Source of the DNA: a virus
Virus record (IMG/VR): IMGVR_UViG_3300036715_001527
Coordinates: 1-28,343 of that record
Direction: 5' to 3' (one strand)
DNA: 28,343 nucleotides
Position 1 is the first letter of the stretch. Each line of letters begins with the position of its first letter. The notes under the pieces are model-generated. The model saw nothing but the letters and a program-made list of their open reading frames with translations. It searched no databases and was not told the origin of the DNA. Below, piece after piece: positions 6,917 through 13,110 of this stretch. The position numbers and the translations under genes are program-made.

Positions 6917-7044
6917 TTTCCAAACCGTTTTAAACGCGCTATACGCTGTTTAAATAGTGCGCTTGTGCAGCGCATAGCGCAAGTGGTTTATGCAGCGGCA
7001 TGGTGCCGTACGTGCGCTATGCGCAGGGTATTGGTATGGGTTGC
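6917..7044. repeat. Intergenic gap with nested palindromes
   Basis: CGCATAGCGCA (6971-6981) is inverted as TGCGCTATGCG (7013-7023), a perfect 11-bp pair. Inside the 31-base spacer is a smaller hairpin (CGGCA-TGG-TGCCG). Upstream, TTTAAACGC (6929-6937) is followed by CGCTATACGC; the same TTTAAACGC occurs at 21733-21741 beside another palindrome with CGCTAT. The gap separates two leftward gene groups. A terminator/promoter boundary or protein binding site is possible; no gene is seen. Confidence 0.6.
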
Positions 7045-7203
7045 TTATGCTGCACCTTTGAGCTTCAGCAGATGCGCGCTAATTGCTCGCTTAGCTGCCT
7101 GAAGGCTCTTAAAGTCGCAATTCTTACCATACAAATAAACGTGGCAAGTATTGGTATGGCAAAAGCCGTGGATATAGTATCCTTTATATTCGATCGTGTA
7201 CAT
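7045..7203 (-). CDS. Small hypothetical protein, 52 aa
   Basis: The frame starts at ATG 7203, one base after the stop of the membrane-protein gene, and ends in TAA at 7045. It begins MYTIEYKGYYIHGFCHTNT and ends in a helix (KSLQAAKRAISAHLLKLKG). The opening beta hairpin (YKGYYIHGF) followed by a basic helix resembles many tiny phage proteins. The competing frame over 7065-7289 is not gene-like. Function is unknown. Confidence 0.65.
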   Translation of the reverse strand: MYTIEYKGYYIHGFCHTNTCHVYLYGKNCDFKSLQAAKRAISAHLLKLKGAA

Positions 7204-7204
7204 G

Positions 7205-7426
7205 TTAATCTTTCTTCAATTTCTGGCATAGTGCAGCAAAGAACTGCTGGTGTTCCAGTGTGGTTAAACGTGAAGCAGTATCCAAGCAACGGTCGTATTT
7301 TGTTTGGACTGCGGGTTGAGTCGCTTTATACCATTCCCATGCCGCTATATTGCCGACGATCATAGCAAAGATAATGAGACAGATAGATACTACCAATAGC
7401 CAAATTGGTAGATTGTTCATTTTCAT
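7205..7426 (-). CDS. Single-pass membrane protein, 73 aa
   Basis: The start at ATG 7426 has GGAG 7 bases upstream and overlaps the previous gene's TGA. Residues 6-28 (LPIWLLVVSICLIIFAMIVG) form a strong transmembrane helix. The rest is soluble, with EWYKATQPAVQTKYDRCLDT and a C-terminal FFAALCQKLKKD. A short N-terminus, one helix and a larger polar C-terminus recall spanin or holin-accessory layouts, but no lysis neighbours are present. Role unknown. Confidence 0.7.
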   Translation of the reverse strand: MKMNNLPIWLLVVSICLIIFAMIVGNIAAWEWYKATQPAVQTKYDRCLDTASRLTTLEHQQFFAALCQKLKKD

Positions 7427-7596
7427 TTGATTTCTCCGAGCTTACCATTCTTGAAACAGACGGTATGCAGAAATTTTTTAACATCGAAATCTGTTTTAGC
7501 GTGAAAAAGCACAGTCATGCACTCTTTCTGCTTAACAGGTTCTTTTTGTTCAGCAGACAATACCGTGTGCAGCAATATTGCTGTGTTGCTTGCCAA
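7423..7596 (-). CDS. Small hypothetical protein, 31-57 aa, start uncertain
   Basis: The frame ends with TGA overlapping the ATG of the membrane-protein gene (ATGA), as elsewhere in this operon. The product contains SAEQKEPVKQKECMTVLF then HAKTDFDVKKFLHTVCFK, which reads as a genuine protein. TTG 7596 is the longest start, right after an in-frame stop; ATG 7518 is the only ATG and has AGAAAGAG upstream. The longer version overlaps the 7550-7774 gene by 47 bases. Function is unknown. Confidence 0.5.
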   Translation of the reverse strand: MASNTAILLHTVLSAEQKEPVKQKECMTVLFHAKTDFDVKKFLHTVCFKNGKLGEIK

Positions 7597-7774
7597 AGAC
7601 TAATGAACACACTGGACGGATAATATTCACCCGTACAATAACGATGTGCAATTTACTTTGACGACGAATGAACGGCCGTTCTTTTGGTTCGTCCGGAACC
7701 GGAAGTGTGTCAGGTTGTGCGCGCACGAAATGATACTCTCGGCTACGGGACATCCTGACTGGTTCTTTAATCAT
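7550..7774 (-). CDS. Hypothetical basic protein, 74 aa
   Basis: AAGGGAG lies 7 bases before ATG 7774. The N-terminal part (REYHFVRAQPDTLPVPDEPK) is Pro-rich and charged. The C-terminal 25 residues look less protein-like and overlap another frame that reads better, so a frameshift or a shorter natural product is possible. It is the first gene after the terminator at 7801-7831. Function is unknown. Confidence 0.5.
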   Translation of the reverse strand: MIKEPVRMSRSREYHFVRAQPDTLPVPDEPKERPFIRRQSKLHIVIVRVNIIRPVCSLVFGKQHSNIAAHGIVC

Positions 7775-7800
7775 TGTAGTTCTCCCTTACGAACTGCGAT

Positions 7801-7831
7801 AAATAAAACCTGAACCCTTGGTAGGGTTCAG
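7801..7831 (-). terminator. Rho-independent terminator after the 7849-8337 gene
   Basis: CTGAACCCT (7810-7818) and AGGGTTCAG (7823-7831) form a perfect 9-bp stem with a 4-base loop. In the leftward direction the stem is followed by GTTTTATTTAT. The hairpin lies 18 bases past the stop of the 162-aa gene. Confidence 0.8.
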
Positions 7832-7848
7832 AGTGTTACAGCACCGAA

Positions 7849-8337
7849 TTATACAACTTGCCGCACATACTCGATTACGATGCCGGCTAATGTATCACGC
7901 AGCTTGCGGGTTTCGGTGCTGATTACTTTACCGCTTTCGTCGAACTTTTGCATAGTAACTTCAGCAGCCCAAGCGATATACTTTTCGATCAGTTCTACGC
8001 TGAGCTTTGTATCAATTGCATCACCATATTCGTCAGTGTTTGCAATCAACGCATTGCCAGCGACCATTTCGTCTTGAAAGCGGAAAAAGCCGATGTCGAT
8101 ATTGTCAACAGCGCTATCCATTGCAGCTTCGTCGAACAACAAACAGTTCTTGCCGAACTCTGTCGTCTGACCAGACGCAGCAGGATGGCTGTCGTTTTCG
8201 GGCACAATTACCGCGAGCTCTTTACAATTCGTGCCAATTGCAGCCATCAGTTCGCGACGTTTAGGCGCAGCATTACCTTCGCCGATTTGGATTTCGCTGA
8301 CCTTTTGCGCAGCAGCGTCGATAAATAAGAATTTCAT
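7849..8337 (-). CDS. Hypothetical phage protein, 162 aa (distantly DUF3846-like)
   Basis: AGGAG lies 7 bases before ATG 8337. The order of blocks (MKFLFIDAAAQKVSEIQIG, then CLLFDEAA, then FFRFQDEMVAGNALIANTDE) resembles the DUF3846 arrangement in the nearby 8928-9209 gene, here longer with a helical C-terminus (ELIEKYIAWAAEVTM). It forms its own transcription unit: a promoter-like pair upstream (8386-8414) and a terminator downstream. That suggests strong separate expression. Function is unknown. Confidence 0.7.
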   Translation of the reverse strand: MKFLFIDAAAQKVSEIQIGEGNAAPKRRELMAAIGTNCKELAVIVPENDSHPAASGQTTEFGKNCLLFDEAAMDSAVDNIDIGFFRFQDEMVAGNALIANTDEYGDAIDTKLSVELIEKYIAWAAEVTMQKFDESGKVISTETRKLRDTLAGIVIEYVRQVV

Positions 8338-8361
8338 ATACTTCTCCTATGGGTGGAACAT

Positions 8362-8458
8362 CAATTAAGGGTGCAGCACAACCATTTTATAATGTTGTGC
8401 AATATATTTGCGAAGCTGATGCAAATATATTTTGGATCCCTGACCCATTCACATGGGT
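8362..8458. repeat. Three consecutive inverted repeats in a 150-bp gap
   Basis: Within the gap are GCACAAC (8376-8382) with GTTGTGC (8394-8400); AATATATTTGC (8401-8411) with GCAAATATATT (8421-8431); and ACCCAT (8443-8448) with ATGGGT (8453-8458). All are perfect. The first two overlap the predicted promoter, so they are operator candidates. CAATTAAGGGTGCAGCAC at 8362-8379 recurs inverted at 10576-10593. Confidence 0.75.
8386..8414 (-). promoter_or_regulatory. Sigma70-like promoter for the 7849-8337 gene
   Basis: Reading leftward, TTCGCA (8409-8414) is followed by a 17-base spacer and TATAAA (8386-8391). The gene start is about 49 bases further on. The -35 box matches only 4 of 6 consensus bases, while the -10 matches 5 of 6. 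The whole element is buried in inverted repeats. Confidence 0.5.
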
Positions 8459-8487
8459 TTCGCTTCATCAAAGCTCTTCAGAGGGAC

Positions 8488-8772
8488 TTAGATTTGTTGC
8501 TTAATTTGTTCAAAGAAGACTTCGATTTCCATACCGTCGTAATCTTTTGGGAAAGGTTGAGTAAAAAGGCGGTAAGGTGAGATATTCTTCAGCACAAAAG
8601 CTGGAAAATCTTTCTGTGCTTCTGCAGCACAGGACAAACAAGGTATGTAGCCTGTTCCCATCCAAGGACCTCTTGGATAAGTACGCTTTGTTTCAGCACA
8701 GCGCGTTTCACAAAATTGCTTGATACAGCAACGTGGATAGCCGAAAAAAAGTACCAATGAGTAGACCGACAT
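8488..8772 (-). CDS. Cys-rich hypothetical protein, 94 aa
   Basis: The N-terminal half carries seven cysteines (FFGYPRCCIKQFCETRCAET, then GTGYIPCLSC), suggesting a bound metal. The aromatic C-terminus reads PYRLFTQPFPKDYDGMEIEV. No Shine-Dalgarno is visible before ATG 8772, but an in-frame stop upstream excludes a longer start. It lies 9 bases past the stop of the 49-aa gene. The FFGYP-CC motif recurs in phage proteins of unknown function. Confidence 0.65.
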   Translation of the reverse strand: MSVYSLVLFFGYPRCCIKQFCETRCAETKRTYPRGPWMGTGYIPCLSCAAEAQKDFPAFVLKNISPYRLFTQPFPKDYDGMEIEVFFEQIKQQI

Positions 8773-8781
8773 GAATTGGCA

Positions 8782-8931
8782 TCAATCGCTCCCAAAGTCA
8801 GAGTCTGGAGAAACAAATACGTCGCCGAGAATCTGGTGAGTTGTGCCTGGGATGCAGACGCTATGATAGAGCTTGGTAGCTTCAAGATTAACCGGCAGGT
8901 TTTTCTTGTAACCGAGCTCGTCCAGTGTCAT
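8782..8931 (-). CDS. Small hypothetical protein, 49 aa
   Basis: ATG 8931 overlaps the DUF3846 stop as ATGA. The product begins MTLDELGYKKNLPVNLEATK and ends in an acidic tail (FVSPDSDFGSD). The stop-start overlap and ordinary codon use support a real gene despite its size. The competing longer frame over 8589-8885 lacks both. Function is unknown. Confidence 0.65.
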   Translation of the reverse strand: MTLDELGYKKNLPVNLEATKLYHSVCIPGTTHQILGDVFVSPDSDFGSD

Positions 8932-9209
8932 GTCACGTCCCCTTTAGGGTACAGAAACACGTCACCGACCATTGGTTGGCCGGCAATTGCGGAGGCATGA
9001 CCGTTGATAGGTAAGCCTTTACCGATGCCGTCTTCATCACAGAGCAATTCATAACCGGGTGTGCCCGGAATATATGACACCAGTTCTGCAGTGTCTGCAC
9101 CAATGAGTGCACGCATACCTTTGAAGCCTTGGTTGGTTTCAAAGATTTGATGTGTACCATCTGCACGGAAAAGAATGCGCAGTGGCTTTTCGGGCTGTTG
9201 GTTTTTCAT
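8928..9209 (-). CDS. DUF3846 family protein
   Basis: The 93-aa protein has the DUF3846 layout: a beta-rich start (PLRILFRADGTHQIFE), ALIGADTAELVSYIPG, YELLCDEDGIGKGLPINGHA, and the closing MVGDVFLYPKG. DUF3846 occurs widely in phages and conjugative elements. Its function is not established, though related domains appear in anti-restriction proteins. Its start overlaps the preceding stop as ATGA. Confidence 0.72.
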   Translation of the reverse strand: MKNQQPEKPLRILFRADGTHQIFETNQGFKGMRALIGADTAELVSYIPGTPGYELLCDEDGIGKGLPINGHASAIAGQPMVGDVFLYPKGDVT

Positions 9210-9472
9210 AGATAGCTCACTTTCGCTTTAACACGAATTGGTTGAACGAGATCCAAACCATGTGCAACCCAAATACGTGCAGTCTGCAGGTTAATGACCC
9301 ACAACTTGTCTGTATTTGGGAGATCGTGACAGTTTTGAACCCGCATACACACTGCACCATTGCGCAAGAAAACTGAGCGCAATGGCATATCTTGCAGGTA
9401 TGCGTCTTGGTTTGGCTGAGGCTCGAATTCAATACCGGACTTGGTCGAGAATTCTCTCATAGGCATTCTCAT
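9206..9472 (-). CDS. Hypothetical protein, 88 aa
   Basis: ATG 9472 has GGAGG 4 bases upstream and overlaps the previous TGA. The chain is beta-rich (AVCMRVQNCHDLPNTDKLWV, then LQTARIWVAHGLDLVQPIRV), suggesting a barrel. Coupled on both sides by ATGA overlaps. No catalytic motif is seen. Function is unknown. Confidence 0.65.
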   Translation of the reverse strand: MRMPMREFSTKSGIEFEPQPNQDAYLQDMPLRSVFLRNGAVCMRVQNCHDLPNTDKLWVINLQTARIWVAHGLDLVQPIRVKAKVSYL

Positions 9473-9747
9473 ATCGCCTCCGGTAAAACGACAGCCGGTT
9501 TAGCGAGAACTTGGTCGATGTCCGATAAGTAATGGTTCGGCACCACGTAAAAACCGAGGTCTTCGCGGAAGTAGCCTTGCCCGTAGTCTTTGCAAACATG
9601 GGTTGCAGATGCGTCCTGCCCTTGAGCGAACGGCTCGGCAGCAGTGCGTATGACCACACAATTACCAATCGCGTGCACATCTGCTTGTATGGTATAGTTC
9701 GAGGTTAGAAAGAAGACTTTCGCCCCAGTCTTGATACATGTGTTCAT
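9469..9747 (-). CDS. Hypothetical protein, 92 aa
   Basis: AGGAGG precedes ATG 9747, which is preferred to ATG 9786. The product begins MNTCIKTGAKVFFLTSNYTI, with a beta-rich core and GYFREDLGFYVVPNHYLSDI near the end. It overlaps its neighbours by 4 bases on each side. Function is unknown. Confidence 0.65.
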   Translation of the reverse strand: MNTCIKTGAKVFFLTSNYTIQADVHAIGNCVVIRTAAEPFAQGQDASATHVCKDYGQGYFREDLGFYVVPNHYLSDIDQVLAKPAVVLPEAI

Positions 9748-9965
9748 GAAACCTCCTGTTGTGGATAAACTTCGAGTGGACACCATTTAGGAATGGTGAA
9801 CGTAGGATCGGCATACAGACGACCATTCTGATATGCTTCATTGAATGGAAGACATTTGTTAGTCTTACGACAAACTGGAACATAGGCTGTTGTCGCGAAA
9901 GCACCTTGATGGTTTCTGTGAGGACAACTGGCGCATGTTTCAATCTTAATATAACGAGTAGACAT
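9744..9965 (-). CDS. Small Cys-rich zinc-binding-type phage protein
   Basis: GGAG lies upstream of ATG 9965, giving 73 aa. Cysteines are arranged as CASCPH, VCRKTNKC and WCPLE, with the WCPLE ending common to a widespread phage family of unknown function. The order CxxC...C...C...IPxWCPL suggests a zinc ribbon. It is the first gene of a tightly overlapping block running down to 8488. Confidence 0.68.
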   Translation of the reverse strand: MSTRYIKIETCASCPHRNHQGAFATTAYVPVCRKTNKCLPFNEAYQNGRLYADPTFTIPKWCPLEVYPQQEVS

Positions 9966-10051
9966 ATTTACTCCATCTGGAACAATTCCCGTCAAAGCAA
10001 ACTGCAACTGGTGCAGAATGCTTTAGCTGATACTGTCAGAAGCTTGTGCTG

Positions 10052-10552
10052 TTACAGGCAGAAACCATGCACCAGACCAGGCTCGTTGACCTTTGGCAGT
10101 TCTCTGAGCATTGTCACCAACAGATCTGCGCTCTGCAGGTTGTTGTCTGGATAAACTTCGCCCGTCGGCTCGCTGGACAATTGGCGTTGCATACGGTCAT
10201 TGCGCAACGAACCTTCGATTAAGCGAATCAGCAGTTTGCGCTGCGGGTTACTGAGGAGAATTTCATACGGGCCGTCTGGTTGGAGTTTGCTATCAACCGG
10301 CTCGTTTTTGATGAAGCCCCATGCGTTGAGCATGCCTTCAACTCTGCCTTTGTAGATCAAATTGGTGTTGATCCAAATACCATTACCTGGATCTTCGACG
10401 TAATCGACTTCATTACCGTAGTTGATGTCGAGCGTTACTTTTTCTTGCAGGGTCAAACAACGATTGAGCATAAACTGCGAACCGTTGATGTCTGGCGCAT
10501 TCTCGAAGTACGTCGCTTGGTCGGGCAACGGAATGGGTTTTTGTGTGGTCAT
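10052..10552 (-). CDS. Hypothetical protein, 166 aa
   Basis: AAGGAG lies 7 bases before ATG 10552; the upstream in-frame ATG at 10726 would cover the promoter gap. The product has an alpha-beta middle (GNEVDYVEDPGNGIWINTNL, IYKGRVEGMLNAWGFI) and a C-terminal helix with RKLLIRLIEG. The first codons (ATG ACC ACA C) contain the dispersed 9-mer in the reverse sense. Function is unknown. Confidence 0.68.
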   Translation of the reverse strand: MTTQKPIPLPDQATYFENAPDINGSQFMLNRCLTLQEKVTLDINYGNEVDYVEDPGNGIWINTNLIYKGRVEGMLNAWGFIKNEPVDSKLQPDGPYEILLSNPQRKLLIRLIEGSLRNDRMQRQLSSEPTGEVYPDNNLQSADLLVTMLRELPKVNEPGLVHGFCL

Positions 10553-10575
10553 ATAATTCTCCTTGGTTGTGGATG

Positions 10576-10617
10576 GTGCTGCACCCTTAATTGTACGCTT
10601 GTGCGCAAGGGGTGCAA
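10576..10617 (-). promoter_or_regulatory. Possible promoter and operator before the 166-aa gene
   Basis: Reading leftward, TTGCAC (10612-10617) is followed by a 16-base spacer and TACAAT (10590-10595). The -35 match is weak. The start-site region contains CAATTAAGGGTGCAGCAC (18 bases, 10576-10593), a perfect inverted copy of 8362-8379, which also lies between a promoter-like box and a gene. A shared regulator site is plausible. Confidence 0.4.
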
Positions 10618-10622
10618 CAGAT

Positions 10623-11003
10623 TTATTGAAGATCAAGATGGGTGACGATGTATGGCATACAGCCTGGCAGGATTGACCAAATTTCGCGCTCAAACATGTA
10701 GGTGATAAAACATGTCGCAAGACCAAGCATCATTAACTCCTCAACGTTTGGATGCTCGCCCCAGTGATTGCCGTGTTTGTCCACACATGCATTGTGGAAA
10801 GTCCAACCTTGCGAAAAGGAATCGGGCAGTTCTGCCACCATTGCTTTGATGGCTTCGCGATGCTCGCGTAACTTGTCTGGATCGAAATACGCACTCTTGT
10901 TAATGCCGCGTATGAGTGGAACTTCTGTTTTTATCGCAACGAACGTATACGGGTGAATGCAAGCATGATACATTGCGTGGACGCTTTGGCATGTGAGTTT
11001 CAT
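10623..11003 (-). CDS. Hypothetical protein, 126 aa
   Basis: ATG 11003 overlaps the TGA of the next gene upstream. It has a charged helical middle (DPDKLREHREAIKAMVAELP), then QGWTFHNACVDKHGNHWG and a hydrophobic helix (EELMMLGLATCFITYMFERE). His and Cys residues in the central part could bind a metal. No known domain is recognised. Confidence 0.68.
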   Translation of the reverse strand: MKLTCQSVHAMYHACIHPYTFVAIKTEVPLIRGINKSAYFDPDKLREHREAIKAMVAELPDSFSQGWTFHNACVDKHGNHWGEHPNVEELMMLGLATCFITYMFEREIWSILPGCMPYIVTHLDLQ

Positions 11004-11344
11004 ATGAGGTTCACTTTCTTTGCACCAATACCGGCAAGGTAAGGATCTTCACCGTTGGCAATAGCAGCTTGAATTGCATCACTGCCATTACGCTGGTAAA
11101 GATCGCGTTCGGCTGTTGTGTGCTGTGGAAAGCAATCGTTGAGGATCTGCACACACTTGAGATGGAAGTTGGCAGCATTGTCAAACTCCAGAATGTCTAG
11201 ACGCTTACGCGAGGTAAGGATCTGACCGCCTTTAGCAAACTCGCGAATGCGGTTAGCTTTGGCACGGAGCTCGAGGACTTGTTCCCAGTGCCAAATACGC
11301 AGGTCAATGAGGTTGTCCAGTTTTGTTGTTTGGAGATTCATCAT
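11000..11344 (-). CDS. Hypothetical helical protein, 114 aa
   Basis: GGGAG lies 8 bases before ATG 11344, so that start is preferred to 11380. The chain is mostly helical and charged (RIWHWEQVLELRAKANRIRE), followed by DILEFDNAANFHLKCVQILN. Its start overlaps the Cys-rich gene's stop as ATGA. Function is unknown. Confidence 0.66.
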   Translation of the reverse strand: MMNLQTTKLDNLIDLRIWHWEQVLELRAKANRIREFAKGGQILTSRKRLDILEFDNAANFHLKCVQILNDCFPQHTTAERDLYQRNGSDAIQAAIANGEDPYLAGIGAKKVNLI

Positions 11345-11571
11345 TTGCGTGGCTCCCAAAAGACGCCTTGATAACCACACGTATTTGTTATCTCAGCAGA
11401 AAAGCTGCGTTCCAAGGACATGAAACAAGAACGTCCAGGATTGCGATTGGTTTGACGTTCGCAGCGATCATACTTAGCTGGTACGCCGCACAGAGCACGC
11501 CAAAACGTGCGCCATTTGGATTGGTGGTGCTTACAGGTATCGCAAGGCTTAATTACGAGGTGTGTGTTCAT
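11341..11571 (-). CDS. Cys-rich phage protein, 76 aa, zinc-ribbon-like
   Basis: AAGGAG lies 8 bases before ATG 11571. Cysteine pairs CDTC and CDRC plus SCFMSLERSF and CGYQGVFWEP match a common small phage family ending in CGxxGxFWEP, of unknown function. Overlaps of 4 bases occur on both sides. Confidence 0.7.
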   Translation of the reverse strand: MNTHLVIKPCDTCKHHQSKWRTFWRALCGVPAKYDRCERQTNRNPGRSCFMSLERSFSAEITNTCGYQGVFWEPRK

Positions 11572-11732
11572 GTTATAGACTCCTTTGCGGTTTGTTGCCG
11601 TTTATCTGGGCAGCGATGCCAGTGACGCGAAATACCCATCGAGGTGTAATATTTACCACAATGGATGCACTGCGAGAATCCGCTACCGTGCCGCTTGCAG
11701 GGATTCTTTACGTTCGTACCGTAGATTATCAT
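11568..11732 (-). CDS. Small zinc-finger protein, 54 aa
   Basis: AGGAG lies 8 bases before ATG 11732. The stop overlaps the next ATG as ATGA, and its own ATG overlaps the preceding TGA. The centre, CIHCGKYYTSMGISRHWHRC, has Cys-x2-Cys followed by His-x-His-x-Cys, a treble-clef or C2HC-like finger. An early NPCKRHG adds another Cys and His. DNA or RNA binding is plausible but unproven. Confidence 0.7.
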   Translation of the reverse strand: MIIYGTNVKNPCKRHGSGFSQCIHCGKYYTSMGISRHWHRCPDKRQQTAKESIT

Positions 11733-12121
11733 GTTACAGGCTCCTGTTTGTATTTACGGGTTTGTTGTTCTAGTGCTTTCTCAATCGATTCTTTGAGAAT
11801 TTGCTGCTTGGTACGCTTGGTACTCGAGTCTGGTACTTCCGTTGCAAGATCAGGGAAGTCGGTTGACGGCCCGCTAATCTTACGGAGGTCTTGGTCAAAG
11901 GCTGTAACTTCGCTTGAATAGCTCCAACCTTTGGAGAGGCTGAAAGATTTAAGTGGTCTTGCGAATTGACATACCCACAATTGACCTGTCATTACGCCAT
12001 GTCGCACTGTACTTATTGTGGTTAAACCACAACTTCCGACAACCGTGCAGATTGCGCCGACATTCTCAGGAAGTTCTGCCTTATGCAGATATGCTAAATC
12101 ACCTATTTTGAGGTTGGACAT
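11729..12121 (-). CDS. Hypothetical protein, 130 aa
   Basis: AAGGA precedes ATG 12121. The first 60 residues (SNLKIGDLAYLHKAELPENV; ICTVVGSCGLTT) look like a small SH3-type barrel. The C-terminal third is a charged helix (KRTKQQILKESIEKALEQQT). Within the gene, at about 12015-12031, is a palindrome made of two copies of TGTGGTT, related to the dispersed 9-mer. Function is unknown. Confidence 0.66.
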   Translation of the reverse strand: MSNLKIGDLAYLHKAELPENVGAICTVVGSCGLTTISTVRHGVMTGQLWVCQFARPLKSFSLSKGWSYSSEVTAFDQDLRKISGPSTDFPDLATEVPDSSTKRTKQQILKESIEKALEQQTRKYKQEPVT

Positions 12122-12326
12122 TATGAAAGTTCCTTAATACCAATAAACTGGTTGACCTTTGCTAAGGCTTGGGCCAGTTGAGTGGAAATAGCTGTGAGCT
12201 GTGAGCGTATGATGATTGCTCAGGCTATCGGGGTGAAGCAAAACGAATAGCGTCGTCCAAATGAATATGGACGTCCTACTGCAAACGAATGATGACCGCT
12301 ACTTTTTGTGCATCGACTTGGGACAT
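12121..12326 (-). pseudogene. Small ORF split by a 77-nt segment (broken, or translationally bypassed)
   Basis: The first half starts at ATG 12326 with AAAGGAG upstream, encodes MSQVDAQKVAVIIRLQ and stops at TAG 12276-12278. The second half is open in a different frame, encodes IIIRSQLTAISTQLAQALAK onward to VNQFIGIKELS, has no start codon or ribosome site, and ends in TAA overlapping the next ATG (TAATG), as other genes here do. Joining CAG 12281-12279 to CAG 12201-12199 gives one 41-aa helical protein. The gap begins with the stop and a 6-bp hairpin (CGTCCA/TGGACG, 12254-12273). The halves' edges are imperfect direct repeats (VIIRLQ, IIIRSQ), so an 80-bp duplication or insertion is equally possible. 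Confidence 0.45.
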
Positions 12327-12354
12327 GGTTGAGGCTCCTTTGTAGTTAGTGTGG

Positions 12355-13110
12355 TTATGTGTTGGTCTGGACTTGGCTGAAGTTAAGTTGATAATAGAAA
12401 TCTTCGTCAGACATTTGATTATCATTAGCGTACATAGCAAGTTCGAGATCTTCTACTTCGAACTGCATGTAGTCGTACAGGAACATCGCAGCATCTTTAT
12501 TTAAGATACCTTTAAGCATGATCGGCTTGAGATTGCATTCGAGCAGACCTTCAAGGTGTTTAACCACACTGGCGAGTGTTGTTAGATCTTTGGTAAGCTC
12601 TTCGCGCTCTTCACCAGTAACAGGAGAAGTTGAGCGATTGAGGACGACTGATAACATTTGCAAACGGTACGGTATTTGACCGAAGTACAGATCGTGTGCG
12701 AAGTAGTGCTGCAGCTCAGCTGAGTTGTGGCCTTCTGCTTTGTACTTCGACAATTTTGCCCAAGTGTTGGTGTCGATATTTGGGTCGGTGTTTGGGAATA
12801 GCTTGCGAGCTCCTGTTGCTGCTTTGGGCTTCGCTACAGCACGTTCCATGCGTTCGTAGACAGCTTTGGTACTTGGTGCCCATTGGCTAGGGTCAAGACG
12901 TGGTCGGCCGAGACGTTTTGGCTCATTATCTTCATCGAGATTAACTTGCTTGTTGGAGCTGTTTGCTTTTGGCATGAGAGAAAGCTTAAATTTACAATCT
13001 TTCACTATTGCTTTGTTGCGCAAGATTTCCTGCTCGCTATTATGCATTATGGTGCGTAATTCCTGCACAGATTGCATAGGGGTATTTGGGGGAGTGTTTT
13101 GGTCGTCCAT
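12355..13110 (-). CDS. Hypothetical protein with AT-hook-like motif and coiled coil, 251 aa
   Basis: ATG 13110 is preferred to 13149 by position relative to the gap, though the Shine-Dalgarno is weak (AGAGA). Residues about 15-50 form a charged helix (VQELRTIMHNSEQEILRNKA). PKRLGRPRLDP (about 77-87) contains the GRPR core of an AT-hook. The rest is helical (HNSAELQHYFAHDLYFGQIP; TTLASVVKHLEGLLECNLKP) with an acidic tail. It sits next to the AT-rich palindromic gap and may bind it, which is inference. No enzyme motif is seen. Confidence 0.7.
   Translation of the reverse strand: MDDQNTPPNTPMQSVQELRTIMHNSEQEILRNKAIVKDCKFKLSLMPKANSSNKQVNLDEDNEPKRLGRPRLDPSQWAPSTKAVYERMERAVAKPKAATGARKLFPNTDPNIDTNTWAKLSKYKAEGHNSAELQHYFAHDLYFGQIPYRLQMLSVVLNRSTSPVTGEEREELTKDLTTLASVVKHLEGLLECNLKPIMLKGILNKDAAMFLYDYMQFEVEDLELAMYANDNQMSDEDFYYQLNFSQVQTNT

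Noticed and set aside
7065-7289. 74-aa minus-strand frame overlapping the membrane-protein gene
   Set aside because: The 52-aa frame at 7045-7203 starts right after the upstream stop and reads like a protein; this one does not.
8589-8885. 98-aa minus-strand frame
   Set aside because: Conflicts with the 49-aa gene (ATGA coupling) and the Cys-rich gene, both better supported.
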